This document shows positions 1 through 6,365 of a stretch of DNA of 9,440 bases, piece after piece. Below the pieces are notes generated by a model. That model worked only from the letters and a program-made list of their open reading frames with translations, made no database searches and was not told the DNA's origin. Within the stretch, counting starts at the first letter, position 1, and every line of letters starts with the position of its first letter. Source of the DNA: Lachnospiraceae bacterium UBA7160 (GTDB lineage Bacteria; Bacillota; Clostridia; Lachnospirales; Lachnospiraceae). The position numbers and the translations under genes were made by a program. The stretch lies in the NCBI GenBank assembly GCA_002491565.1, contig DKWE01000010.1, positions 1 to 9,440 of the forward strand. The letters are read 5' to 3'.

Positions 1-1260
1 TTTCTTGCCTTTGATGGTCTGCCATCCGGTCTGCATGACGCCTTTGGAGGAGAAGTAGTACTTTTTGCCTTTCAGGGTGAGCCACCCGGTCTTGCGCACG
101 CCATTTTTCTGGAGGTAATATTTTTTTCCATTGATGGTTTTCCAGGTGGAGGTGAGATACGTTCCGTCGGCTGTGCGGTATTTGTAGCCGGAGGCTGTCT
201 TTTCCCAGCCTTCCTTTGAGGTACTTTCTGTCTGTCCGCCGAGCTTTTTGACATACCATTTCCCGGAGGCTGTGAGCTCTGAGGTCTTCCAGCCGGATGT
301 CTTGGAGCCGGAAGGCTGAAGCAGGGCACAGGACTCGTTTTTATTGGAAAGATTCCATATGACATAGCTGATTTTGTGCTTGTTCAGCAGGGAAATCCAG
401 GTATCGCCGCCGGAAGTGCTGACAGTGCCGTTGCCAGAGGCAGAGCTGATACCGAATTCTGATACAAAAACCGGAAGCCCGGCGGCCACTGCATTTTCCA
501 GCTTTGTGCGTAGATATTCCCCGTGCGTAGCGGCATAGAAGTGCAGGGCGTACATGATATTCTGATACCCGGTGATCGGAGACTTTGCGGCGAGGTCTAC
601 ATCCTGCGACCAGGTCGGAGTGCCGACAATGACGACCGTATTGCTCCCCTGGCTGCGGATTGTCTTGATGACGGATTTCGCGTAGCTCTTGATCGTATCC
701 CAGCTTGTCCCGCCATTTGGCTCATTACAGATCTCAAAAATGACATTCGGACAATTTTTATATTTTTTTGCCATTTCCTTAAAGAAGGCGAGGGACTGCT
801 TTTTGTAGGTATTCGGATTGCCGTCGCTCAAAATATGCCAGTCAATGATGACATACAGGTCGAGATCACAGGCGTAGGAAACACCGTTTTCAATCAGCTT
901 CTTTAACTGTTTTGCATTTGCATCTCCCCCGACGCAGTAACCGTTGTACTCCTGCGTATACAGAGCGAGCCGGACCGTGTTACATCCCCAGCTCTTCAGG
1001 GTACGGAAGGATTCCTTTGTAACATACTGTGGATACCAGGCGAGGCCATGTGTGCTGACGCCTTTCAGCTGTACGGTTTTACCGGCGTCATTGACCAGAT
1101 GGGTGCCGCTGACGTGGAGCTTCGGGACAGAGGCTTTGGAACGAAGTGCGCTGCCGGGAAGCAAAAGCAGGGCAAGAAGAAGCAGCAGCCCTGGAAGACG
1201 GAAATGTGCGCTTCGTTTTGCAGGATGAGATTGCAGAGATGTAAAAGATACCTGAGACAT
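1..1260 (-). CDS. Secreted GH5 endoglucanase (cellulase) with C-terminal cell-wall-binding repeats, partial
   Basis: The frame is open for 420 codons from ATG at 1260 and runs off the left edge without a stop, so the C-terminus is missing. It likely hydrolyses beta-1,4-glucans (cellulose, mixed-linkage glucan) outside the cell. Residues 1-44 form a signal peptide: a basic n-region, then a Leu-rich core at about 24-36. The catalytic domain spans about 47-335. Family motifs seen are WHILSDGNPNTY (141-152), FEICNEPNG (175-183, acid/base E180), ALHFYAATHG (238-247) and FVSEFG (265-270, nucleophile E268). This pattern fits GH5, probably subfamily 2. From about residue 350 come roughly 20-residue repeats of the GW...GKKYY...G type (at least three, the last truncated), as in choline-binding-like wall-anchoring modules. 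The start is supported by AAAGGAG 8 nt upstream. The gene is divergent from the ABC-F gene. Exact substrate is not determined. Confidence 0.93.
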   Translation of the reverse strand, partial: MSQVSFTSLQSHPAKRSAHFRLPGLLLLLALLLLPGSALRSKASVPKLHVSGTHLVNDAGKTVQLKGVSTHGLAWYPQYVTKESFRTLKSWGCNTVRLALYTQEYNGYCVGGDANAKQLKKLIENGVSYACDLDLYVIIDWHILSDGNPNTYKKQSLAFFKEMAKKYKNCPNVIFEICNEPNGGTSWDTIKSYAKSVIKTIRSQGSNTVVIVGTPTWSQDVDLAAKSPITGYQNIMYALHFYAATHGEYLRTKLENAVAAGLPVFVSEFGISSASGNGTVSTSGGDTWISLLNKHKISYVIWNLSNKNESCALLQPSGSKTSGWKTSELTASGKWYVKKLGGQTESTSKEGWEKTASGYKYRTADGTYLTSTWKTINGKKYYLQKNGVRKTGWLTLKGKKYYFSSKGVMQTGWQTIKGKK

Positions 1261-1376
1261 ATGAAAAACTCCTTTCCTGTTCTAGATGCCTGCCGGGTCA
1301 GCATCACGGATAGATGGCCGGGCGGGTGTGGCGAATAACCCAGCCTTCCGCCTGTTGAACCCAGGCTTTTATAGTA

Positions 1377-1405
1377 AGTGTAGCGTGAAATATAGAAGAA
1401 TGCAA
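1377..1405 (-). promoter_or_regulatory. Probable sigma-A promoter of the GH5 gene
   Basis: On the minus strand, TTGCAT (1405-1400) is followed after 17 nt by TACACT (1382-1377). This implies a leader of about 110 nt before the ATG at 1260. The -10 is imperfect, and a nearby A/T-rich TACTATAAA could serve instead. Confidence 0.4.
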
Positions 1406-1443
1406 ATGTTTTTTCATAGCGGTGAACAGCAACGATCTGCAAG

Positions 1444-1472
1444 TTGACTTCACAGCTGCCATGAAGTATAAT
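1444..1472 (+). promoter_or_regulatory. Near-consensus sigma-A promoter of the ABC-F gene
   Basis: TTGACT (1444-1449), 17-nt spacer, TATAAT (1467-1472). This is one mismatch from the full consensus, so strong basal transcription is expected. A perfect 6-bp inverted repeat with a 9-nt centre (ACTTCA 1447-1452, TGAAGT 1462-1467) fills the spacer and touches both boxes, so a repressor could bind here. Confidence 0.75.
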
Positions 1473-1619
1473 TTGGACAGTTTTCTGGCTGGCACATTAG
1501 TTGCCGTGAGGAAGGATTCGTGTACGGAGATGGAAAGACATCCTGTGTGACTTTACAGATAGGAACATTTCAGTACAGCAGATGCGAAAAATGCCGGGAT
1601 AAGGGAGGAAGCGAACCGG

Positions 1620-3473
1620 ATGAATCTATTGAATATCGAGCATGTGAGTAAAATATTTGGCACAAAAGTGATTTTTGACGATGTATCGTTTGGCATCCAT
1701 GAGGGAGATAAGATCGGCATCATTGGAATCAATGGCACGGGAAAAACGACACTTCTGAATCTGATTGCGGGGACGGAGGAACCGGATGAAGGGAAGATCG
1801 TGCGGCAGAACGGATTGCGGCTGGCGTATCTGACGCAGACGCCGGTGTATGAGGCGGAGGATACCATTCTCTCCTATGTGCTGCGGGGAATCGATGAGAC
1901 GGATTATCTGGCAGTCAGCGAGGCGAAAAGTGTGCTGAACCGGCTGGGACTTTCTGATTTTGAGGAGCGGATGGCGCAGCTCTCCGGCGGGCAGCGGAAG
2001 AAGGCGGCGCTCGCGCGTACGATTACCGGTTCCTTTGATGCGCTGCTTCTGGACGAGCCGACCAACCATCTGGATCAGGAGATGCTGCAGTGGCTGGAGG
2101 AGTATTTAAGAAATTATCGCGGTACAGTGATCATGGTGACACATGACCGGTATTTTCTCGACCGGGTGAGCAGCAAGATTCTGGAGATCAGTCACGGGAG
2201 CCTGTATGCATACGAGGCAAATTATTCGAAATTTCTGGAATTAAAGGCACAGCGCGAGGAGATGGAGCTGGCAAGTGAGCGGAAACGCCAGAGCATCCTG
2301 CGCATCGAACTGGAATGGGCAAAGAGGGGCTGCCGCGCGCGGACGACGAAACAGCGGGCGCGCCTGGACCGCCTGGAGGCGCTGAAGAATGGGACGGCGC
2401 CGGTCACGGACGCGGTGGTAGAGCTGGATTCCGTGGAGACACGGATGGGCAGGAAGACCGTAGAGCTGCATCATATCAGCAAGCGCTATGGGGACAGGAC
2501 ACTGATCAGAGATTTTGACTATATCGTGCTGAAAAATCAGAGGCTCGGCATCATCGGGCCGAACGGGTGCGGAAAGTCAACGCTGCTGAAGATCATCGCC
2601 GGGCTGGATCAGCCGGACGGCGGAGAGGTAGAGATCGGTGAGACAGTGCGCATGGGGTATTTTGCGCAGGAAGTGCCGGATATGGAATCGGATTGCCGGG
2701 TGATTGATTATATCCGCGACATTGCGGAGTATGTGCCGACAAAAGAGGGGCGGATTACAGCGTCTCAGATGCTGGAGCGTTTTCTGTTTACGCCGGATAT
2801 GCAGTACGCTCCGGTGTCGAAGCTGTCCGGAGGAGAGAAAAAGCGGCTGTATCTTTTGAGCGTGCTGATGCAGGCGCCGAATGTGCTGGTGCTGGATGAG
2901 GTGACGAATGATATCGATATCCCAACGATGACGATTCTGGAGGATTATCTGACATCGTTTTCCGGAATCATCATTGCGGTATCCCATGACCGCTATTTTC
3001 TGGACAATATTGTGGATCGGATTTTTGAATTTGACGGGGACGGGCATCTGCAGCAGTATGAGGGCGGCTATACAGACTATCTGGAGGCAAAGCACGCACG
3101 CGCCGGGCTTCTGTCCCGGACGGGAGAGCAGAGAGCAGCAGGAAAGGGGAAGACTGCAAATACAGCCCAGACGCCGGAGGCAGATGCTGCAGGGAATAAA
3201 GGCCAGGGAAAAGCATGGAAGCAGAACCGTCCTGCAAAGCTGAAGTTTTCGTATAAGGAGCAGCGCGAGTACGAGACGATTGATGAGGAGATCGCGCGTC
3301 TGGAGCAGAAGGTGGCCGCGCTGGATGCGGATATTCTGGCAAATGCGACCAATTCCGGGAAGCTGAATGAGCTGACAGTGCAGCGGGGGCAGGCGGAAGC
3401 AGAGCTGGAGGAAAAAATGGAGCGGTGGGTCTACCTGAATGATCTGGCAGAGAAAATAAATGGGAATAAATAA
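1620..3473 (+). CDS. ABC-F family ATPase, Uup/YfmR type (ribosome-associated)
   Basis: 617-residue cytoplasmic protein with two ABC ATPase domains and no membrane segments. NBD1 has Walker A GINGTGKTT (36-44), signature LSGGQ (121-125), Walker B LLLDEPTNHLD (142-152) and switch His175. A charged, helical linker rich in Arg/Lys (about 205-270) fits the P-site-tRNA-interaction region of ABC-F factors. NBD2 has Walker A GPNGCGKST (313-321), signature LSGGE (402-406), Walker B with E427 and His456. A low-complexity Ala/Gly/Lys stretch (about 500-535) leads to a C-terminal coiled coil (about 540-615) typical of Uup and YfmR. Uup/YfmR proteins bind the ribosome and help relieve stalled translation, and this gene probably does the same. 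AGGGAGGA lies 10 nt before the ATG. NBD2 reads DEVTNDID where the family usually has DEPTN. Single-gene unit; an antibiotic-resistance role is less likely given the C-terminal domain. Confidence 0.93.
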   Translation: MNLLNIEHVSKIFGTKVIFDDVSFGIHEGDKIGIIGINGTGKTTLLNLIAGTEEPDEGKIVRQNGLRLAYLTQTPVYEAEDTILSYVLRGIDETDYLAVSEAKSVLNRLGLSDFEERMAQLSGGQRKKAALARTITGSFDALLLDEPTNHLDQEMLQWLEEYLRNYRGTVIMVTHDRYFLDRVSSKILEISHGSLYAYEANYSKFLELKAQREEMELASERKRQSILRIELEWAKRGCRARTTKQRARLDRLEALKNGTAPVTDAVVELDSVETRMGRKTVELHHISKRYGDRTLIRDFDYIVLKNQRLGIIGPNGCGKSTLLKIIAGLDQPDGGEVEIGETVRMGYFAQEVPDMESDCRVIDYIRDIAEYVPTKEGRITASQMLERFLFTPDMQYAPVSKLSGGEKKRLYLLSVLMQAPNVLVLDEVTNDIDIPTMTILEDYLTSFSGIIIAVSHDRYFLDNIVDRIFEFDGDGHLQQYEGGYTDYLEAKHARAGLLSRTGEQRAAGKGKTANTAQTPEADAAGNKGQGKAWKQNRPAKLKFSYKEQREYETIDEEIARLEQKVAALDADILANATNSGKLNELTVQRGQAEAELEEKMERWVYLNDLAEKINGNK

Positions 3474-3649
3474 ATCGTTAAACTGCTCAAACAACACCCT
3501 TTTTACAGCTGCTCCGGTCTCTTGGAGCCAGGAACTTGTAAAGACTTATTTTACGGGCTTGTAACCGTTCGGGCATACTTCTCTGGGGAGTAACTGACAG
3601 AGCAGTAACAGAAGTAAAACTTTTTAGCGCAGGCTTTTTAGAAAAAGGA
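3474..3649. other. Intergenic region with weak hairpins, no gene seen
   Basis: After the ABC-F stop there is a 5-bp hairpin GCTCC/GGAGC (3511-3515 with 3524-3528) without a following T-run. A loose ACTTCTCTG / CAGAG + AGAAGT pairing also lies at about 3578-3615. Neither is a canonical intrinsic terminator, so where the ABC-F transcript ends is unclear. Confidence 0.4.
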
Positions 3650-3678
3650 TTGCTTTTCGACAAGACGTGTGCTATAGT
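3650..3678 (+). promoter_or_regulatory. Sigma-A promoter of the riboswitch-cbiK unit
   Basis: TTGCTT (3650-3655), 17-nt spacer, TATAGT (3673-3678). A start near 3685 would begin the RNA just before the riboswitch P1 strand at 3689. That close fit supports both calls. Confidence 0.7.
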
Positions 3679-3688
3679 AACGACATGG

Positions 3689-3862
3689 TAACAGGTGTCG
3701 GTGCCGTCTGGGGCATCGGTGAAAAGGGAAACAGGTGCAAGTCCTGTACGATCTCGTCACTGTGATCAGTATGCAAAAGCCACTGCGGAAAGCAGATAAG
3801 CCACTGGGAGACTGGGAAGGCGGTTTTTGCGGGAAGCTGAGAGTCAGGAGACCTGCCTGTTA
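3689..3862 (+). ncRNA. Cobalamin (B12) riboswitch aptamer
   Basis: The aptamer carries the conserved blocks of the cobalamin riboswitch in order: GGTGAAAAGGGAA (3718-3730), ACAGGTGCAAGTCCTGT (3731-3747), GCCACTG (3779-3785), the B12 box AGCCACTGGGAGACTGGGAA (3799-3818), and a 3' segment GAGTCAGGAGACCTGCC (3841-3857). The closing P1 helix is TAACAGG (3689-3695) with CCTGTTA (3856-3862). It senses adenosyl- or another cobalamin and acts in cis on the downstream cobaltochelatase gene through the terminator at 3982-4009. The boundaries are set by P1 and may be a few bases off. Which cobalamin form is preferred cannot be read by eye. Confidence 0.93.
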
Positions 3863-3981
3863 TTGGTACAGAAACGTAAGCTGGCTGTGGCGCGCGGCGA
3901 ATGCGGAAGCGGGCTATGCAGCCGGAGAGGTTTCAGATCACGAGGAATTGGTCGTACCGGAGGAAGTTTTTTCCTGTGCGT

Positions 3982-4009
3982 TCCTTTGCCCCAGGCAGAG
4001 GATTTTTTT
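3982..4009 (+). terminator. Intrinsic terminator, expression platform of the B12 riboswitch
   Basis: A 9-bp stem TCCTTTGCC (3982-3990) with GGCAGAGGA (3994-4002), one G-U pair and loop CCA, is followed by seven T (4003-4009). It lies between the aptamer and the cbiK coding region, so it should be the OFF state formed when B12 is bound. A competing pairing of GGAGGAA (3959-3965) with the 5' side of the stem (3981-3985) could be the antiterminator; that part is inferred. The 3' arm also contains the only Shine-Dalgarno-like GAGGA near the gene. Confidence 0.8.
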
Positions 4010-4055
4010 ATATGGATTTTTGAATACGAAACATGAAAAACAAAATGGTAAGGCA

Positions 4056-5018
4056 ATGGCAGTGGGCGGGACAATGGCCGCAATGCTGCTGATGGGCACG
4101 CTGTCTGCTGTTACGGAGAAAGTGACCAAAGCGGTGACAGAGGCGGAAGAAGCAGAAGAGGAGACCGAGGTTTATACGGGGGATGCATCGATGGATAATG
4201 TAAGAAATCAGGATGAGATTGGCGAGAAAGAGCTGCTTGTTGTCAGCTTTGGTACAAGCTTTAATGACAACCGCAGACTGACGGTCGGCGCGATTGAGAA
4301 TGCAATTGAGGTTGCGTTCCCGGAGTATTCTGTGAGAAGAGGCTTCACAAGCCAGATTATCATTGACCATGTAAACAGACGTGACGGCGTCAAGATCGAC
4401 AATGTGACGGAGGCGCTGGACCGTGCGGTAGCCAATGGCGTCAAGACGCTGGTGGTGCAGCCAACACACCTGATGAACGGTCTGGAGTATGCGGATCTGA
4501 AGAATGAGCTTGCAGCGTATGCGGACTCCTTTGAGAAGGTGGTACTTGGCGAACCGCTGCTGACGACCGGCGAGGATTTCACCGCGGTTGCGACTGCAAT
4601 TACCGACTGGACAAAGGATTATGACGACGGCGAGACCGCGATTGTTTTCATGGGTCACGGCACAGAGGCAGAGTCAAATCAGGTTTACCAGAAAATGCAG
4701 GATGTTCTGGCTGAGGGTGGTTTTGCGAATTACTTTGTCGGCACGGTAGAGGCGACTCCGTCTCTGGACGACGTGCTGGCGGCGGTTGGCAAAGGCGAGT
4801 ATAAGAGGGTGGTACTGGAGCCGCTGATGGTCGTTGCAGGCGACCATGCGAATAATGACATGGCAGGCGACGGGGACGGTGCATGGAAGAAGACCTTTGA
4901 GGATGCAGGCTATGAGGTAGAGTGCCTGGTGCGCGGCCTCGGTGAGAACGAGGCAATTCAGCAGCTGTATGTACAGCATGCACAGGCAGCCGCTGATCAG
5001 GTAAAGGAACGGCGCTGA
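4056..5018 (+). CDS. cbiK: Sirohydrochlorin cobaltochelatase CbiK, apparently exported
   Basis: CbiK inserts cobalt into sirohydrochlorin or precorrin-2 in anaerobic B12 synthesis. With this start the protein has 320 residues and the chelatase domain spans about 58-320. It begins LLVVSFGTSFNDNR and carries the three metal-site regions: GHGT with H201, the VEATP loop with E232, and PLMVVAGDHANNDMAGD with H264. The fit to CbiK (PF06180) is close. Before the domain are a hydrophobic stretch (residues 1-20) and an acidic linker (28-55), suggesting a signal peptide and an extracytoplasmic or membrane-tethered enzyme, as known for periplasmic CbiK of Desulfovibrio. The start is uncertain. I chose the first in-frame ATG after the terminator, but TTG at 4020 would add a charged n-region, and ATG at 4033 in another frame would fit a signal peptide best if one base were inserted. 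No start has a well-spaced ribosome binding site. The frame is open back to 3735, but that part overlaps the riboswitch. No other cob/cbi gene is nearby. Confidence 0.88.
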   Translation: MAVGGTMAAMLLMGTLSAVTEKVTKAVTEAEEAEEETEVYTGDASMDNVRNQDEIGEKELLVVSFGTSFNDNRRLTVGAIENAIEVAFPEYSVRRGFTSQIIIDHVNRRDGVKIDNVTEALDRAVANGVKTLVVQPTHLMNGLEYADLKNELAAYADSFEKVVLGEPLLTTGEDFTAVATAITDWTKDYDDGETAIVFMGHGTEAESNQVYQKMQDVLAEGGFANYFVGTVEATPSLDDVLAAVGKGEYKRVVLEPLMVVAGDHANNDMAGDGDGAWKKTFEDAGYEVECLVRGLGENEAIQQLYVQHAQAAADQVKERR

Positions 5019-5102
5019 GAAATACCTGCCTGTCAATACAGAAGGAAATTCTACATTTGAGATTCCTGTGATAGGTATGGCTTAGTAACCGCTGGACTGT
5101 AA

Positions 5103-5201
5103 GAGGGTGTTGCAAAACTGCCGGAATCTACATTCTATGGTATACAACCACTTGGTTAAACTACCAGAGTTTGTAGCCTTGGAGTATTTTGCAACACCCT
5201 C
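5103..5201. mobile_element. MITE-like element with 15-bp terminal inverted repeats
   Basis: GAGGGTGTTGCAAAA (5103-5117) is matched by its exact reverse complement at 5187-5201, giving a 99-bp element with no coding capacity. The interior has a further nested palindrome (TGGTA 5138-5142 with TACCA 5162-5166, AACC 5146-5149 with GGTT 5154-5157), so the whole can fold into one long hairpin. TAA occurs at 5100-5102 and at 5203-5205, which would be a 3-bp target duplication if the right end includes one extra C. It could instead be a structured RNA 3' end of cbiK, but there is no T-run directly after it. Confidence 0.5.
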
Positions 5202-5213
5202 CTAAATTTTCTC

Positions 5214-5242
5214 TTGACAAATTCTGTTTCTGGTTATATGAT
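5214..5242 (+). promoter_or_regulatory. Consensus promoter of tRNA-Gly
   Basis: TTGACA (5214-5219), 17-nt spacer, TATGAT (5237-5242), with the tRNA 5' end 27 nt downstream. It starts 12 bp beyond the MITE-like element, so the tRNA has its own promoter. Confidence 0.8.
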
Positions 5243-5268
5243 AGCAAAGTCAGATAAATAAGTTTCAT

Positions 5269-5339
5269 GCAGGTGTGGTTCAATGGTAGAACATCAGCCT
5301 TCCAAGCTGAATACGTGGGTTCGATTCCCATCACCTGCT
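5269..5339 (+). tRNA. tRNA-Gly (anticodon TCC)
   Basis: 71-nt cloverleaf. The acceptor stem is GCAGGTG (5269-5275) with CACCTGC (5332-5338) and discriminator T5339. The anticodon arm is TCAGC-CTTCCAA-GCTGA with anticodon TCC at 5301-5303, reading GGA/GGG glycine codons. The T arm is GTGGG-TTCGATT-CCCAT. No CCA is encoded. The sequence goes straight into seven T (5341-5347), which probably ends transcription. The 3' end lies only 6 bp from the stop codon of the convergent OmpA-like gene. Confidence 0.97.
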
Positions 5340-5340
5340 C

Positions 5341-5347
5341 TTTTTTT
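5341..5347 (+). terminator. T-run behind the tRNA
   Basis: Seven T begin two bases after the tRNA 3' end. With the tRNA T-arm/acceptor fold upstream this is a likely termination site. On the other strand the same bases overlap the TAA stop (5348-5346) of the OmpA-like gene. Confidence 0.5.
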
Positions 5348-6353
5348 ATTCTCCGGATGTCGCGAGCGCACTGTTATCCAGTATCTGCTTCATCTCGTTG
5401 ATCATTTCCTCATCTTTCAGGCGGAAACGCACTTCCACGCGCCGGGAGGCATCCATGTCAATTTCTCCATTTGCTTTATAGACCGGATTACTCATCGAGT
5501 GGCCGTTCGAGGTCAGCTTCTGCTTCAGATTGTTCAGTTCTTCTTCTGAGAGGAATTCCTCTGCGCCGGCGAAGAGGTAATCCGCAACAGCCATAGCGCG
5601 GCTCTGCGAGAGCTGCAGATTGTACAGATACTCTCCCTTCGTGTCGGTGTAGCCGTCGATACTCAGCTCTGCGAGATAATCCTGATACTGGTTTGCCATC
5701 AGCACCTTGCAGTAGATCGGGAGCACCTCTCCAAGCATAGCGATACCTTCCTCTGTCAGTTCACTCTCATTGTACCCGAAGAGCACGTTGGAATCCAATG
5801 CGATGGAGCCGGTGGATTCGTCGATGATGACGTTCAGATTGTGCTGGTCAAATTCATTTTTGAGCGCGGCAATCAGATCGGCTTTGACTCCAATGATCTG
5901 CTCCAGTTTCTTTTGCTGCGCAGCCATCAGGGACTCCTGCTCTTCCAGAGCTGCTTGTTGCTGCAGCATCAGCGCATTCTGATCCTCGAGCTCTTTTTGT
6001 GAGGCGGCAAGTGCCGCGGAGGCGTCATCCAGCTGCTCCTGCTGGGAGAGAACGAGCGATACCTGCTTATCCAGCTCTGCCTGCTTCTGCGCCAGCAGCG
6101 CTTCCTTGTCATCCAGTGCGAGCTGAGCCGCGTCGATTTCACTTTCCCGCTGGGAAAGCTCCAGTTCCAGCTGGGTCTGAGTTTTTTTGTGTGCCTGTTC
6201 CTCCAGCAGCTTTTCCTGGTAGTTTTTCTGCGCTTCCATAAAGGAGATGCACATTACCAGGACGAAGAGGAGGAGCAGACCGGCCATCATATCTGAATAG
6301 GAGCGCCAGATATTGTGGCGTTCGTACGTTTTCTTATGTCGTCTTGATTGCAT
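5346..6353 (-). CDS. MotB/ZorB-like OmpA-family protein with long coiled coil
   Basis: 335 residues and a three-part architecture. A basic cytoplasmic N-terminus leads to one membrane helix (about 22-38) preceded by SYSD with D21; an Asp at this site is the ion-binding residue of MotB/ZorB-type stators. Residues about 40-155 are a Gln/Glu/Leu-rich coiled coil with no Pro or Gly. The C-terminal half (about 170-315) is an OmpA-type peptidoglycan-binding domain: DGYTDTKG (233-240), NLQLSQSRA (245-253) and ASRRVEVRF (302-310). It probably anchors the channel encoded by the preceding gene to the wall. Its ribosome binding site (AGGAAGG) abuts the TAA of that gene, with 12 nt between the ORFs, so the two are co-translated. 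A flagellar MotB is unlikely: the coiled coil is long and no flagellar genes are near. I am sure of the domain type, not of the process it powers. Confidence 0.9.
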   Translation of the reverse strand: MQSRRHKKTYERHNIWRSYSDMMAGLLLLFVLVMCISFMEAQKNYQEKLLEEQAHKKTQTQLELELSQRESEIDAAQLALDDKEALLAQKQAELDKQVSLVLSQQEQLDDASAALAASQKELEDQNALMLQQQAALEEQESLMAAQQKKLEQIIGVKADLIAALKNEFDQHNLNVIIDESTGSIALDSNVLFGYNESELTEEGIAMLGEVLPIYCKVLMANQYQDYLAELSIDGYTDTKGEYLYNLQLSQSRAMAVADYLFAGAEEFLSEEELNNLKQKLTSNGHSMSNPVYKANGEIDMDASRRVEVRFRLKDEEMINEMKQILDNSALATSGE

Positions 6354-6365
6354 GAGATCCCTTCC

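Larger units (their letters stand above)
1261..1619. other. Divergent intergenic region between GH5 and ABC-F genes
   Basis: This 359-bp region holds one promoter for each flanking gene and no convincing gene. The plus-strand transcript should carry a leader of about 140 nt (about 1480-1619). I looked there for an attenuator, as known for some antibiotic-resistance ABC-F genes. There is only weak pairing (AGGAT/ATCCT at about 1513-1552, TGTAC/GTACA at about 1521-1577), no terminator T-run, and no short ORF with a ribosome binding site. Confidence 0.6.

Noticed and set aside
1508..1552. Short leader peptide (GTG start, 14 codons) before the ABC-F gene
   Set aside because: No ribosome binding site and no terminator/antiterminator structure to support attenuation.
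2577..3497. 306-codon minus-strand frame opposite the ABC-F gene
   Set aside because: Cys/Ile/Leu/Arg-biased shadow of a strongly supported gene, with no motifs.
3492..3500. CAACACCCT resembling the inverted repeat of the 5103-5201 element
   Set aside because: Only nine bases match, with no partner repeat nearby, so chance is the simplest explanation.
3511..3528. Terminator of the ABC-F gene
   Set aside because: The 5-bp GCTCC/GGAGC hairpin has no T-run after it.
3735..4055. N-terminal extension of the CbiK frame from ATG 3735
   Set aside because: It overlaps the conserved cobalamin riboswitch and the intrinsic terminator, has no ribosome binding site, and its residues resemble no protein; the frame is open by chance.
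4008..4658. 216-codon minus-strand frame opposite cbiK
   Set aside because: Shadow frame that starts inside the chelatase gene and shows no motifs; the plus-strand enzyme has clear catalytic residues.
5269..5339. tRNA-Gly as an integration (att) site
   Set aside because: No repeat of the tRNA 3' end is visible elsewhere in the window and there is no integrase gene.
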